This document shows, one piece after another, positions 1 to 5,910 of a stretch of 8,045 nt of DNA; within the stretch, counting starts at the first letter, position 1, and each line of letters starts with the position of its first letter. The stretch spans positions 1 through 8,045 of the forward strand of contig JALOTR010000096.1 of NCBI GenBank assembly GCA_025457805.1, written 5' to 3'. The notes beneath the pieces were generated by a model. It ran no database searches. It was not told where the DNA came from and saw nothing but the letters and a program-made list of their open reading frames with translations. The DNA is from Akkermansiaceae bacterium (lineage in GTDB: Bacteria; Verrucomicrobiota; Verrucomicrobiia; Verrucomicrobiales; Akkermansiaceae). The translations under genes and the position numbers were made by a program.

Positions 1-134
1 ATCGGCTGGAAAAACGCGGCGGGATCCGCGATCACGAAGTTTCCTAAAAGGACCCCGATCCCCATCGCCGCGAAGATCCAGACCGTGAGATAACGGTCCA
101 TGAATGACATGTTTTTGGCAACGGCGTCGGACAT
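1..134 (-). CDS. acr3: Acr3-family arsenite efflux permease, N-terminal fragment
   Basis: This is the first 44 codons of a minus-strand gene that leaves the window at its left edge. The visible protein has a short polar N-terminus and then a segment, about residues 11-35, containing MDRYLTVWIF and MGIGVLLG. That is the start of the first membrane helix and closely resembles the opening of Acr3/ArsB-type arsenite permeases of the BASS superfamily. Members of that family export arsenite across the inner membrane using the proton-motive force. The ATG at 134 lies 18 bases after the stop of the DUF6428 gene, and arsR is upstream, so it is probably the third gene of an arsR-DUF6428-acr3 operon induced by arsenite. 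No clear Shine-Dalgarno sequence precedes it. The catalytic cysteine of Acr3 lies outside the window, so the family call rests on the N-terminus and the context. Confidence 0.75.
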   Translation of the reverse strand, partial: MSDAVAKNMSFMDRYLTVWIFAAMGIGVLLGNFVIADPAAFFQP

Positions 135-152
135 GGGAAAGTTCAGTGAAAT

Positions 153-635
153 TCAGCAACAGCCACTCGGACCGCAGCAAGCCGCCTTGCCGCCCAGCGC
201 AGGGATGCGCAGATCCGGCATCTGCAAACCACATAACTCCGGCGCAAGGCACTCGGTGTGTTTGTGCGCAAGCTTCAGCACCACCGCCTCATCGCTGAGT
301 GCATGGCCTTCGATGGTGTATTGGGAAATCACGCGGTCCTCATATTCGATTTCCACCGGCACGGACTCGTCCGGCAGCAGGGTTCTGCCTCTTTCCAGAA
401 TACCAGCCATCTTGCCGGTCTCGATGCGATGATCGTAATCCTCCCCCACCCAGACTTGCAGTTGGCAGGTTGTGATGTCGCGGAGCTTGCCGCCACAATC
501 GAGGAAAGTTTTGTTCACCCGTCCCACCTCGGTGACATGGAAGGAGAGCGGCACCTCGGATGCGTCCGGCAGGGTGATCCTGAAATGGCGGTCCGGATAG
601 GTGGAGAGCAGGGACTTGAGTTCGGAAAGTTTCAT
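153..635 (-). CDS. DUF6428-family protein of an arsenic-resistance operon
   Basis: This is a predicted soluble protein of 160 residues. The block SFHVTEVGRV (31-40) followed by FLDCGG (44-49) and LQVWVGEDYDHR (59-70) matches the pattern I recall for DUF6428 proteins, which recur next to ArsR in ars operons and have no established biochemical function. The C-terminus is cysteine rich: Cys129, Cys135, and a terminal CC-x4-CC (153/154 and 159/160). With Cys47 and Cys57 these could bind a thiophilic metalloid, but that is inference. I chose the ATG at 635 because it overlaps the arsR stop in an ATGA (632-635), typical of translational coupling. The frame stays open upstream to 713, but that extension lies wholly inside arsR. 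The acr3 start follows 18 bases after the stop. No signal peptide or membrane segment is seen. An arsenite chaperone or accessory sensor are both possible roles. Confidence 0.72.
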   Translation of the reverse strand: MKLSELKSLLSTYPDRHFRITLPDASEVPLSFHVTEVGRVNKTFLDCGGKLRDITTCQLQVWVGEDYDHRIETGKMAGILERGRTLLPDESVPVEIEYEDRVISQYTIEGHALSDEAVVLKLAHKHTECLAPELCGLQMPDLRIPALGGKAACCGPSGCC

Positions 636-1036
636 GAGTTTGGGATTCTGGATGGGCTTGGTTGGACAATCGGCTTGCGCGCCTTCGCGAGCCTCACCGG
701 GCCGGGACAGCAAGAGTCCTCCCGCCGTTCAAGACGCGCCTCGGCACGGTCAGCATCGGCGAGGTGGAGTTCGCTTGCAGGGAATTGTTTCAACACCGCC
801 TTCAACAAGCCCAGATGATCGCGGTGAATCCGGAAATAGGTCCACTTCCCGCACGTCTCGCTCTCCAGCAAGCCCGCCTTGCGGATGATCTGCACATGGG
901 AGGAAACCGAGGACTGCGGCATTTCCAGAATGTCCGCCAACTCGCACACGCACAAGGCACGCTCCGCCACCAAGCGGACAATCCGCCAACGCGTCTCATC
1001 CGCCATCGCCCGGAACCATGTAACGGCATTATTCAT
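632..1036 (-). CDS. arsR: ArsR/SmtB-family metalloregulatory repressor
   Basis: This 134-residue winged-helix repressor probably releases its DNA when it binds arsenite or antimonite. The N-terminal FRAMADETRWRIVRL (8-22) is the classic ArsR opening. ALCVCELADIL (27-37) carries Cys29 and Cys31 in the helix where ArsR proteins hold the CVC metal site. QSSVSSHVQIIRKAGLL (41-57) is the helix-turn-helix with its recognition helix, and GKWTYFRI (63-70) is the wing. Further cysteines at 62 and in a C-terminal Cys109-Cys110 pair could complete a thiolate site. The frame is also open to an ATG at 1069, but the start at 1036 gives normal family length and leaves the palindromic operator upstream of the gene. 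The stop overlaps the next start (ATGA). The basic, Pro-rich tail after residue 110 looks unstructured. Confidence 0.9.
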   Translation of the reverse strand: MNNAVTWFRAMADETRWRIVRLVAERALCVCELADILEMPQSSVSSHVQIIRKAGLLESETCGKWTYFRIHRDHLGLLKAVLKQFPASELHLADADRAEARLERREDSCCPGPVRLAKARKPIVQPSPSRIPNS

Positions 1037-1044
1037 AACGAGGT

Positions 1045-1074
1045 TTATCGTCACGATAGATCGCGTCATGTCGA
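1045..1074 (-). promoter_or_regulatory. Candidate arsR promoter
   Basis: On the minus strand TCGACA (1074-1069) and CGATAA (1050-1045) are spaced by 18 bases, which roughly fits sigma70 -35 and -10 elements. The -10 would be embedded in the palindrome at 1046-1058, so repressor binding would occlude RNA polymerase. The transcript would begin within a few bases of the arsR ATG, giving a nearly leaderless mRNA. Both hexamers are imperfect. Confidence 0.3.
1046..1058. promoter_or_regulatory. Palindromic candidate ArsR operator
   Basis: The sequence TATCGT-C-ACGATA is a perfect 6-1-6 inverted repeat placed 9 bases upstream of the arsR ATG. ArsR/SmtB repressors usually bind AT-containing inverted repeats over their own promoter, so autoregulation is the natural reading. 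It overlaps the proposed -10 hexamer. The assignment is inferred from symmetry and position only. Confidence 0.5.
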
Positions 1075-1130
1075 GAGGAAATTTTTTGGGCAGGGATGGA
1101 CCTCCGGGCCGTCCGGCGCGTGGAAAGTGA

Positions 1131-1289
1131 ATGATGATGCGAATGGAGAGACGTTCCGGCTTTCATTCGCTTTCACATTCTCACCTCACGCTCAGGACCG
1201 CTCGGAGAGACGGTCCCCGCCTTCGTTGGCATCGCAATTCCCGCTTTGCCATTTCGGCGATTGGCGCTAGGGTCCGCCCCTTTCCATGA
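1131..1289 (+). CDS. Possible arginine-rich upstream ORF overlapping argD
   Basis: A 52-codon reading frame starts at a triple ATG (1131, 1134, 1137; a fourth at 1143) and ends at TGA 1287-1289, overlapping the argD ATG (1286) as ATGA. A purine run GGAAAG (1122-1127) could act as its ribosome site. The predicted peptide has 12 arginines in 52 residues, several encoded by AGA, AGG or CGG. It resembles no family I know. The overlap with argD, which has no ribosome-binding site of its own, and the Arg content suggest a leader peptide that could couple arginine supply to argD translation. However, arginine-rich shadow frames are common in GC-rich DNA and no conservation evidence is available. It may be spurious. 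Confidence 0.27.
   Translation: MMMRMERRSGFHSLSHSHLTLRTARRDGPRLRWHRNSRFAISAIGARVRPFP
1195..1216 (+). promoter_or_regulatory. Small hairpin in the argD leader
   Basis: GGACCG (1195-1200) and CGGTCC (1211-1216) form a perfect 6-bp stem around a 10-base loop. A second possible stem, GCGAATG (1139-1145) with CATTCGC (1164-1170), would bury the ATG at 1143. No poly-T follows either, so neither is an intrinsic terminator. They could be parts of a regulatory leader or chance pairings. Confidence 0.2.
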
Positions 1290-2551
1290 GCACCGCCGAC
1301 CTTTTCCAGCAACATGTTCTCCCCACCTACGGGCGTTTTCCGCTTGTTCCCGTGAGCGGAGCCGGCTGCCGATTGTGGGATGACGCGGGCAAAAGCTACC
1401 TCGATTTCTGCACCGGGATCGCCGTCTGTTCGCTCGGTCATTGCCATCCGCGCCTCGTGGAGGCCATCCGCGAGCAGGCAGGGAAATTGATCCATTGCTC
1501 CAATCTTTACCAAATCCCCTTGCAGGCGGAATTGGCGGAGGAAATCAACGTCCACCATGTCAAGATTCCCGGGAAACTCTTCTTTTCCAACTCCGGCGCG
1601 GAGGCCAACGATGGTTTGATCAAATCCGCTCGCCGCTTCGGCCACAAGCGCCCGCAACCGGATGGTTCGCCGCGCTATGAGGTGATTACTTTTTTGCAAT
1701 CGTTCCACGGCCGGACGCTGGGCTCGATGTCCGCCACCGGCCAGGCGAAGATCCAGGAAGGATTCGATCCGCTGCTGCCGGGCTTCCGTTATCTGCCGTT
1801 CAACGACATCGCGGCGCTGGAAAACAGCATCCGCCCGGAAACCGCCGCCATCCTGCTGGAGCCGATCCAGGGTGAAGGCGGCGTGAATACGGCGACGCCG
1901 GAGTTTCTCCGGGCCGTGGCGGCTCTTTGCAAAAAGCATGATTTGCTGCTGTTCTTCGATGAAGTCCAGGCGGGCTTCGGCCGTTGTGGCGATTCGATGG
2001 CCTGGCGGATGATCGCGCCGGAGATCGAACCGGACGGCATTTCCTGGGCCAAAGGCATGGGCGGCGGTGTGCCGATCGGGTCTTTCTGGTTGAGCGACCG
2101 CGCCATCGATGAAAACGGCACCGCTTTTTCCTCGCTGATGGGACCGGGTTCGCATGGTTCGACGTATGGCGGAAATCCGCTGGTCTGCGCGGCCTCGCTG
2201 GCCGTGCTCAAGGAGATCCGCGAAAAGGAACTCGCCGAGCACGCCATCCTGATGGAAGTGCGCATCCAGCAGACCATCCTTTCGTGGAAGCTGCCCGTCG
2301 TCACCGAGATCCGCGGCCGCGGGCTTCTGTTAGGCGTGGGCTTGGACCCTGCCTTGATCCCGACGCCGGAAGGAAAAACCGCCGCACTCGTGGTGGTGAA
2401 CCGGCTCATGGATCGCGGCCTGCTGCTGCCTCCCGCCGGCCCGCAAACGATCCGCCTTCTTCCACCCCTCAATGTCACCGAGGCCGAAATCGACGAAGCC
2501 CTCGCCATTCTCCATTCCGTGCTCACGGAATTTTCCCACCCACCCGCATGA
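1286..2551 (+). CDS. argD: Acetylornithine/succinylornithine aminotransferase
   Basis: This is a 421-residue class III PLP-dependent aminotransferase of the cytoplasm. It converts N-acetylglutamate semialdehyde to N-acetylornithine with glutamate as amino donor, and in some bacteria also serves lysine synthesis. Visible family motifs are YLDFCTGIAVCSLGH (38-52), the phosphate-binding SNSGAEAND (101-109), FHGRT (140-144), EPIQGEGG (192-199), FFDEVQAGFGR (223-233) with Asp225 contacting the PLP ring nitrogen, SWAKGMGGG with Lys256 as Schiff-base lysine, and GSTYGGNPL (291-299). Length is normal for ArgD (about 390-430). The frame has a stop (TAG) at 1268, so ATG 1286 is the first start. It has a pyrimidine-rich leader and no Shine-Dalgarno sequence. 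The stop overlaps the argF ATG as ATGA. The argF neighbour favours the arginine role over other class III enzymes. Confidence 0.93.
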   Translation: MSTADLFQQHVLPTYGRFPLVPVSGAGCRLWDDAGKSYLDFCTGIAVCSLGHCHPRLVEAIREQAGKLIHCSNLYQIPLQAELAEEINVHHVKIPGKLFFSNSGAEANDGLIKSARRFGHKRPQPDGSPRYEVITFLQSFHGRTLGSMSATGQAKIQEGFDPLLPGFRYLPFNDIAALENSIRPETAAILLEPIQGEGGVNTATPEFLRAVAALCKKHDLLLFFDEVQAGFGRCGDSMAWRMIAPEIEPDGISWAKGMGGGVPIGSFWLSDRAIDENGTAFSSLMGPGSHGSTYGGNPLVCAASLAVLKEIREKELAEHAILMEVRIQQTILSWKLPVVTEIRGRGLLLGVGLDPALIPTPEGKTAALVVVNRLMDRGLLLPPAGPQTIRLLPPLNVTEAEIDEALAILHSVLTEFSHPPA

Positions 2552-3438
2552 AACACCTTCTTTCCATCGAACAACTCAGCGCCAAGGAAATCGAAACCCT
2601 GCTCGAATCCGCCGCCCATCTCAAACGCCAACGCGGCCGGGATGGCCGGAAGCTGGAAGGGCAGACCTGGGCCCTGATTTTCACCAAATCCTCTACCCGG
2701 ACCCGCGTGTCCTTCGAAGTCGGCATCCGCGAACTCGGCGGTTTCCCGATGTTTTTGTCGAAAAACGACATCCAGCTCGGCCGTGGCGAACTCATCAAGG
2801 ACACGGCCCGCGTCCTGGGTCGCATGGTGCATGGGGCCATCATCCGCACTTATGCGCAGAGTGATGTCGAGGAATTCGCCCAATACTCGGGCATCCCCAC
2901 CATCAACGCCCTCACCGATGACGAACATCCCTGCCAGATTCTCGCGGACCTGCTCACCGTGCAGGAAAAACTCGGCGGCTGGGACGGCAAGAAAATCGCA
3001 TTCATCGGCGATGGTTTCTCCAACATGACCCGCTCGTGGATGTGGGCCGCCAAGCGGCTCGGCTTCGAGCTGGCCATCGCCTCACCGCCCGCCTGCCAAC
3101 CGCCCGCGGAGTTTCTAACAGCTCTCGATGCGCCCAACGTTTCCATCACCGCCGATCCGAAGGTCGCTGTGAGAGATGCGCATGTGATCAACACCGATGT
3201 CTGGCTTTCGATGGGACAGGAGGATCAGAAGGAAAAGGAACTCGAATTCGCCGGATTCGAAGTGAATTCCACCCTGCTCGCTGCTGCCGCACCCGGCCAC
3301 ATCGTGCTGCACTGCCTGCCCGCCTATCGCGGCAAGGAAATCAGCGAGGAAGTGCTGGAACTGCATGCCGACACGATTTTCCAGGAAGCCGAAAACCGCC
3401 TCCACGCCCAAAAAGCCATCCTCGTCGCCCTGGCTTGA
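2548..3438 (+). CDS. argF: Ornithine carbamoyltransferase
   Basis: This 296-residue enzyme transfers the carbamoyl group of carbamoyl phosphate to ornithine, giving citrulline, the sixth step of arginine synthesis. The carbamoyl-phosphate loop SSTRTR (48-53) and HGAIIRTYA (95-103) are intact. DDEHPCQ (124-130), FIGDGFSNMTRSW (152-164), DVWLSMGQE (217-225) and HCLPAYRG (255-262) supply the ornithine and hinge motifs. The SMG loop and HCLP identify OTC rather than aspartate carbamoyltransferase. The GDG-FSNM-TRS segment has one residue more than the common GDGNN-type loop and looks like a family variant. The ATG at 2548 overlaps the argD stop, and the open frame upstream to 2284 is a shadow inside argD. 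Its TGA overlaps the ruvX TTG. At slightly under 300 residues it is a compact OTC, starting directly with MKHLLSIEQLS. Confidence 0.95.
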   Translation: MKHLLSIEQLSAKEIETLLESAAHLKRQRGRDGRKLEGQTWALIFTKSSTRTRVSFEVGIRELGGFPMFLSKNDIQLGRGELIKDTARVLGRMVHGAIIRTYAQSDVEEFAQYSGIPTINALTDDEHPCQILADLLTVQEKLGGWDGKKIAFIGDGFSNMTRSWMWAAKRLGFELAIASPPACQPPAEFLTALDAPNVSITADPKVAVRDAHVINTDVWLSMGQEDQKEKELEFAGFEVNSTLLAAAAPGHIVLHCLPAYRGKEISEEVLELHADTIFQEAENRLHAQKAILVALA

Positions 3439-3872
3439 CGACCGACTCCCCCAACTCCCCGCATCCCGCCCTCGGCATCGATTATGGCGATGCACGGATC
3501 GGCATTGCGGCGACGGATGATTTCGGAATTCTCGCGCATCCGGTGGAAACCATCGATCGCGCAAAAACTGATCCGCTTCAACGCATCGCCGATTTGGCAA
3601 GGGCGCGCAAAATCCGGACTCTCGTAGTCGGCCTGCCCCTGCGCATGGACGGCAGCGAGGGGGATTCGGCCGCAAAGGTGCGCGAATTTGCCCGCCAACT
3701 TCGCGACCAGATCTCAGAAATTCCGATGATTTTCGTGGACGAATCCCTCACCACATCCAACGCCTCCGCCAAACTTCGCGAAGCAGGGAAAAACGCTCGC
3801 AAACAAAAAGCCCTCATCGATCAAGCCGCCGCCGTCGAGATCCTCAACGCCTGGATGGGCGATGGGTTATGA
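3435..3872 (+). CDS. ruvX: RuvX/YqgF-family Holliday junction resolvase-like nuclease
   Basis: This is a 145-residue RNase H-fold protein of the YqgF/RuvX family. Members are implicated in 16S rRNA 5'-end maturation in E. coli and in Holliday-junction resolution. The fold's acidic residues are visible: Asp16 in GIDYGDARIGIA (14-25), Glu103 in FVDESLTT (100-107), and Asp129 in KALIDQAAAVEIL (125-137). VVGLPLRMDGSEG (64-76) is the usual substrate loop. The family's common DERLTT here reads DESLTT. No ATG is available between the argF stop and the first conserved strand. I therefore chose TTG 3435, which overlaps the argF stop as TTGA and gives the usual length. That implies translational coupling to argF. 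The long upstream extension of the frame is an argF shadow. The stop codon region reads ATGA, which opens the short ORF that follows. Confidence 0.88.
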   Translation: MTTDSPNSPHPALGIDYGDARIGIAATDDFGILAHPVETIDRAKTDPLQRIADLARARKIRTLVVGLPLRMDGSEGDSAAKVREFARQLRDQISEIPMIFVDESLTTSNASAKLREAGKNARKQKALIDQAAAVEILNAWMGDGL

Positions 3873-3985
3873 TTGACCTTGTTTCCCGCAATTCACCGCA
3901 ATCATCACGCGCCAACCTTGGGGCGCTTGCTTCCGGGGTGGAATTGTGGCCGGATGGTGCTTCCTTCCACGCAGCACGGAAATGA
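3869..3985 (+). CDS. Possible 38-residue ORF bridging ruvX and opcA
   Basis: An ATG at 3869 overlaps the ruvX stop as ATGA. The frame stays open for 38 codons and ends in a TGA (3983-3985) that again overlaps the opcA ATG as ATGA. The peptide begins MIDLVSRNSPQSS and ends FHAARK. It has no membrane segment, cysteine or repeat, and I recognise no family. Filling the whole gap between two genes of a tightly coupled operon with 4-base overlaps at both ends is what a real coupled gene would look like, and the opcA start has only a weak GGAA before it. Short open frames occur by chance in GC-rich DNA, so it could instead be untranslated spacer. A hairpin with stem GCGCC/GGCGC (3909-3913/3922-3926) lies within it. 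Confidence 0.35.
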   Translation: MIDLVSRNSPQSSRANLGALASGVELWPDGASFHAARK

Positions 3986-5070
3986 CCGAATCGACCGCCA
4001 ACGCCTCACCGCCCGCCCCCATTCCAGCAAATTGCCCGGAACTGGGACTGGAAGTGCCGGTAGCCGCCATCGATAAGGAACTCCGCAAGTTATGGGAACA
4101 GGACGAGGCCCGCACCAATGCCTCGCTCATGAACCTGGTGGTCTATTCGGAAAAACACGGTGCGCTGCTCGATAACTCCGCCATCATCCGCAACCTCACC
4201 CGCGAACACGCCTGCCGCGCCATCCTCGTGGAAATCGATCGCGACGAGGCCGTCCCCTCCATCCGCGCTTGGATCACCGCCCACTGCCATCTTGCCCACG
4301 GCCGGAAATCCGTCTGCTGCGAGCAGATATCCCTTTTTCTAACAGGAAAAGTCACCGGTCGATTCCGCAACACGGTTTTTGCCCATCTCAACTCGGACCT
4401 GCCCCTCGTTTTCTGGTGGCAGGGCGAGCTTTCGGACATCCTTTCCGAACGCCTCACCAGCGTGATCGACCGCCTGATCATTGATAGCTCCACTTGGGCC
4501 GATCCCGCCGCATCGTTCCGCCGCATCGAGGAAGCATCCCATATCAACAAAGACCTCATCCTGCAGGATCACGCATGGACCCGCACCTGGCAGTTCCGCA
4601 TCGGCATCGCCAGCGTGTTCGATGACCCCGCCGCCCAACGTGTGCTGCCGGACATTGATCGCGTGGAAATCCGCCATCATCCCGCGCACCGCAACAGCGC
4701 ACTGCAAATCCTCGCCTGGCTTGCAGTCCAAGCGCGGTGGAAGGATGAAAACACCAAGGAAGGTTTCGGTTTCGAGGCACCCAACGGCAAAAAAATCACC
4801 GTAACTCTCGAGGAAGATCCCGAGGGTCCGCCCATCTCATCATTGATTCTCCACAGCGACGACAAAGCCGCCAGCATCACCCAGCAAGCAGGCAGCGCCC
4901 ATGTCCAACGCTGCATCCATGCGCCGGGATATGAAGTGTGCTCGCTCTCCCCGGTGGACCCCGTGCTTCCCGAAGAGTTGGTGGCACTGCAACTCGCCCG
5001 CGGCGGCAAGAACTCCTTGTTTCAGAAAATCCTCCCACGCTTCCGGGCCATGCTCGAACAGGGAAAATAA
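3982..5070 (+). CDS. opcA: Glucose-6-phosphate dehydrogenase assembly protein OpcA
   Basis: This 362-residue protein resembles OpcA, which in cyanobacteria and actinobacteria binds glucose-6-phosphate dehydrogenase (Zwf) and promotes its assembly, activity or redox control at the entry of the oxidative pentose-phosphate pathway. Recognisable blocks are MNLVVYSE (50-57), REHACRAILVEID (74-86), VCCEQISL (111-118), SDLPLVFWWQGEL (138-150), IDSSTWAD (167-174) and DHAWTRTWQFRIGIASVFDD (196-215). These follow the family order of an N-terminal domain with the PLVFWW block and a C-terminal domain. The N-terminal 20 residues are Pro/Ala-rich and probably disordered. I chose ATG 3982 because of its ATGA overlap with the preceding short ORF. 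A GTG at 3946 would add 12 unlikely residues. There is no zwf in the window, which is unusual since zwf and opcA are often adjacent. The PHP phosphatase gene follows after 15 bases. Confidence 0.85.
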   Translation: MTESTANASPPAPIPANCPELGLEVPVAAIDKELRKLWEQDEARTNASLMNLVVYSEKHGALLDNSAIIRNLTREHACRAILVEIDRDEAVPSIRAWITAHCHLAHGRKSVCCEQISLFLTGKVTGRFRNTVFAHLNSDLPLVFWWQGELSDILSERLTSVIDRLIIDSSTWADPAASFRRIEEASHINKDLILQDHAWTRTWQFRIGIASVFDDPAAQRVLPDIDRVEIRHHPAHRNSALQILAWLAVQARWKDENTKEGFGFEAPNGKKITVTLEEDPEGPPISSLILHSDDKAASITQQAGSAHVQRCIHAPGYEVCSLSPVDPVLPEELVALQLARGGKNSLFQKILPRFRAMLEQGK

Positions 5071-5085
5071 TATCTCCGCCTCCGA

Positions 5086-5910
5086 ATGCCTGCTCCGCTT
5101 CTTTACGAGTCCCACTGCCACACGCCCCTCTGTCATCACGCCATCGGCGAGCCGGATGAATATGCGGAAGTGGCACTGCGCCGCGGCTTCAAAGGCATTA
5201 CCTTCACCTGCCACTGTCCACTGCCGGATGGTTTCTCCGCCCGGGTGCGCATGGCTCCGGAACAATTCGATGACTACGTGGCCATGATCCATGCCACCCG
5301 CGACCGCTTCGCCGGCAGGCTCGATGTGCGCCTCGGCATCGAGAGCGATTATTACCCCGGCGTGGAACCCTGGCTCGAAAAACTTCACGCCCGCGTGCCA
5401 CTCAGCCACGTGCTGGGATCCATCCACTATCAGGTGTCGGATTACCGGAAATTATACTATACCGGCGATGTGAAGGCCTATCAGGAGTTATACTTCGATC
5501 ACCTCGCCCGCTCCGCCGAGAGCGGCCTCTTCGATACCCTCGCCCATCCGGATCTGATCAAAAACGAATCCGTCGCGGATTGGGACTTCGAGCGCCTCCG
5601 CGAAACCATCGCGCGCGCCCTCGACCGCATCGCCGCCACCGGCGTCGCGATGGAACTCAACACCAGCGGCGTGCTGAAGTTATATCCGGAAATGAACCCC
5701 TCACCCGCCATGCTCGCCATGATGCACGAGCGCGGCATCCCCGTCGTCATCGGCGCCGACGCCCATGACCCGGAACGCGTGGGAGATGGATATGCAGAGG
5801 CATTGAAGTTGTTGGAAAAAACCGGCTACCGCGAAGTCAGTTATTTCATCGACCGCAAACGGCAGACTTTGGACATCCAAGATGCGCTAGAAAGTAGTCG
5901 AGGACTTTAG
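5086..5910 (+). CDS. hisK: PHP-family histidinol-phosphatase
   Basis: This 274-residue enzyme of the polymerase-and-histidinol-phosphatase (PHP) superfamily probably hydrolyses L-histidinol phosphate to histidinol, the penultimate stage of histidine synthesis. The metal ligands are in order: His10 and His12 (ESHCH), His43 (TCHCP), Glu86 (GIESDYYPG), His114 (GSIHY), His154 (LAHPDL), then Asp225 and His227 (IGADAHDPERVG). Glu86 with D-Y-Y-P-G and the DAHDPERVG signature point to the HisK/HisJ type rather than to polymerase PHP domains. Other PHP phosphoesterases share parts of this pattern, so the exact substrate is inferred. The start ATG 5086 lies 15 bases after opcA with no clear Shine-Dalgarno. 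The last five residues, SSRGL or so, and the TAG stop are encoded by the REP element beginning at 5894, so the native C-terminus has been altered by that insertion. Confidence 0.85.
   Translation: MPAPLLYESHCHTPLCHHAIGEPDEYAEVALRRGFKGITFTCHCPLPDGFSARVRMAPEQFDDYVAMIHATRDRFAGRLDVRLGIESDYYPGVEPWLEKLHARVPLSHVLGSIHYQVSDYRKLYYTGDVKAYQELYFDHLARSAESGLFDTLAHPDLIKNESVADWDFERLRETIARALDRIAATGVAMELNTSGVLKLYPEMNPSPAMLAMMHERGIPVVIGADAHDPERVGDGYAEALKLLEKTGYREVSYFIDRKRQTLDIQDALESSRGL

Noticed and set aside
1037..1069. Upstream ATG for arsR at 1069
   Set aside because: It would put the operator palindrome and the likely -10 inside the coding region and add 11 residues before the usual ArsR N-terminus.
1246..1273. 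TTGCCA-16-TAGGGT as an argD promoter
   Set aside because: Both hexamers are weak and the spacing is short. It would make argD almost leaderless, but the match is not better than chance in this region.
1181..2242. 353-residue minus-strand open frame opposite argD
   Set aside because: It is antisense to a gene with all ArgD motifs, has low-complexity Arg/Ala/Gly-rich composition and shows no family motif. This is a GC-rich shadow.
2284..2547. 88-codon N-terminal extension of argF
   Set aside because: It lies entirely within argD, reads as Arg/Pro-rich shadow sequence, and the ATG at 2548 matches the normal OTC start with an ATGA overlap.
1789..2928. 379-residue minus-strand open frame opposite argD and argF
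   Set aside because: It spans the overlap of two well-supported plus-strand genes and resembles no protein. It is a codon-bias shadow.
3036..3434. Long N-terminal extension of the ruvX frame
   Set aside because: It is out-of-frame argF sequence. The RuvX domain begins right after the argF stop and the TTG at 3435 gives the family length.
3909..3926. Hairpin GCGCC/GGCGC as a terminator after ruvX
   Set aside because: The 5-bp stem has no downstream T-run and lies inside the short bridging ORF of a continuous operon.
4840..5427. 195-residue minus-strand frame opposite the opcA-hisK junction
   Set aside because: It is antisense to conserved PHP and OpcA motifs, has no family signature, and spans a gene boundary.
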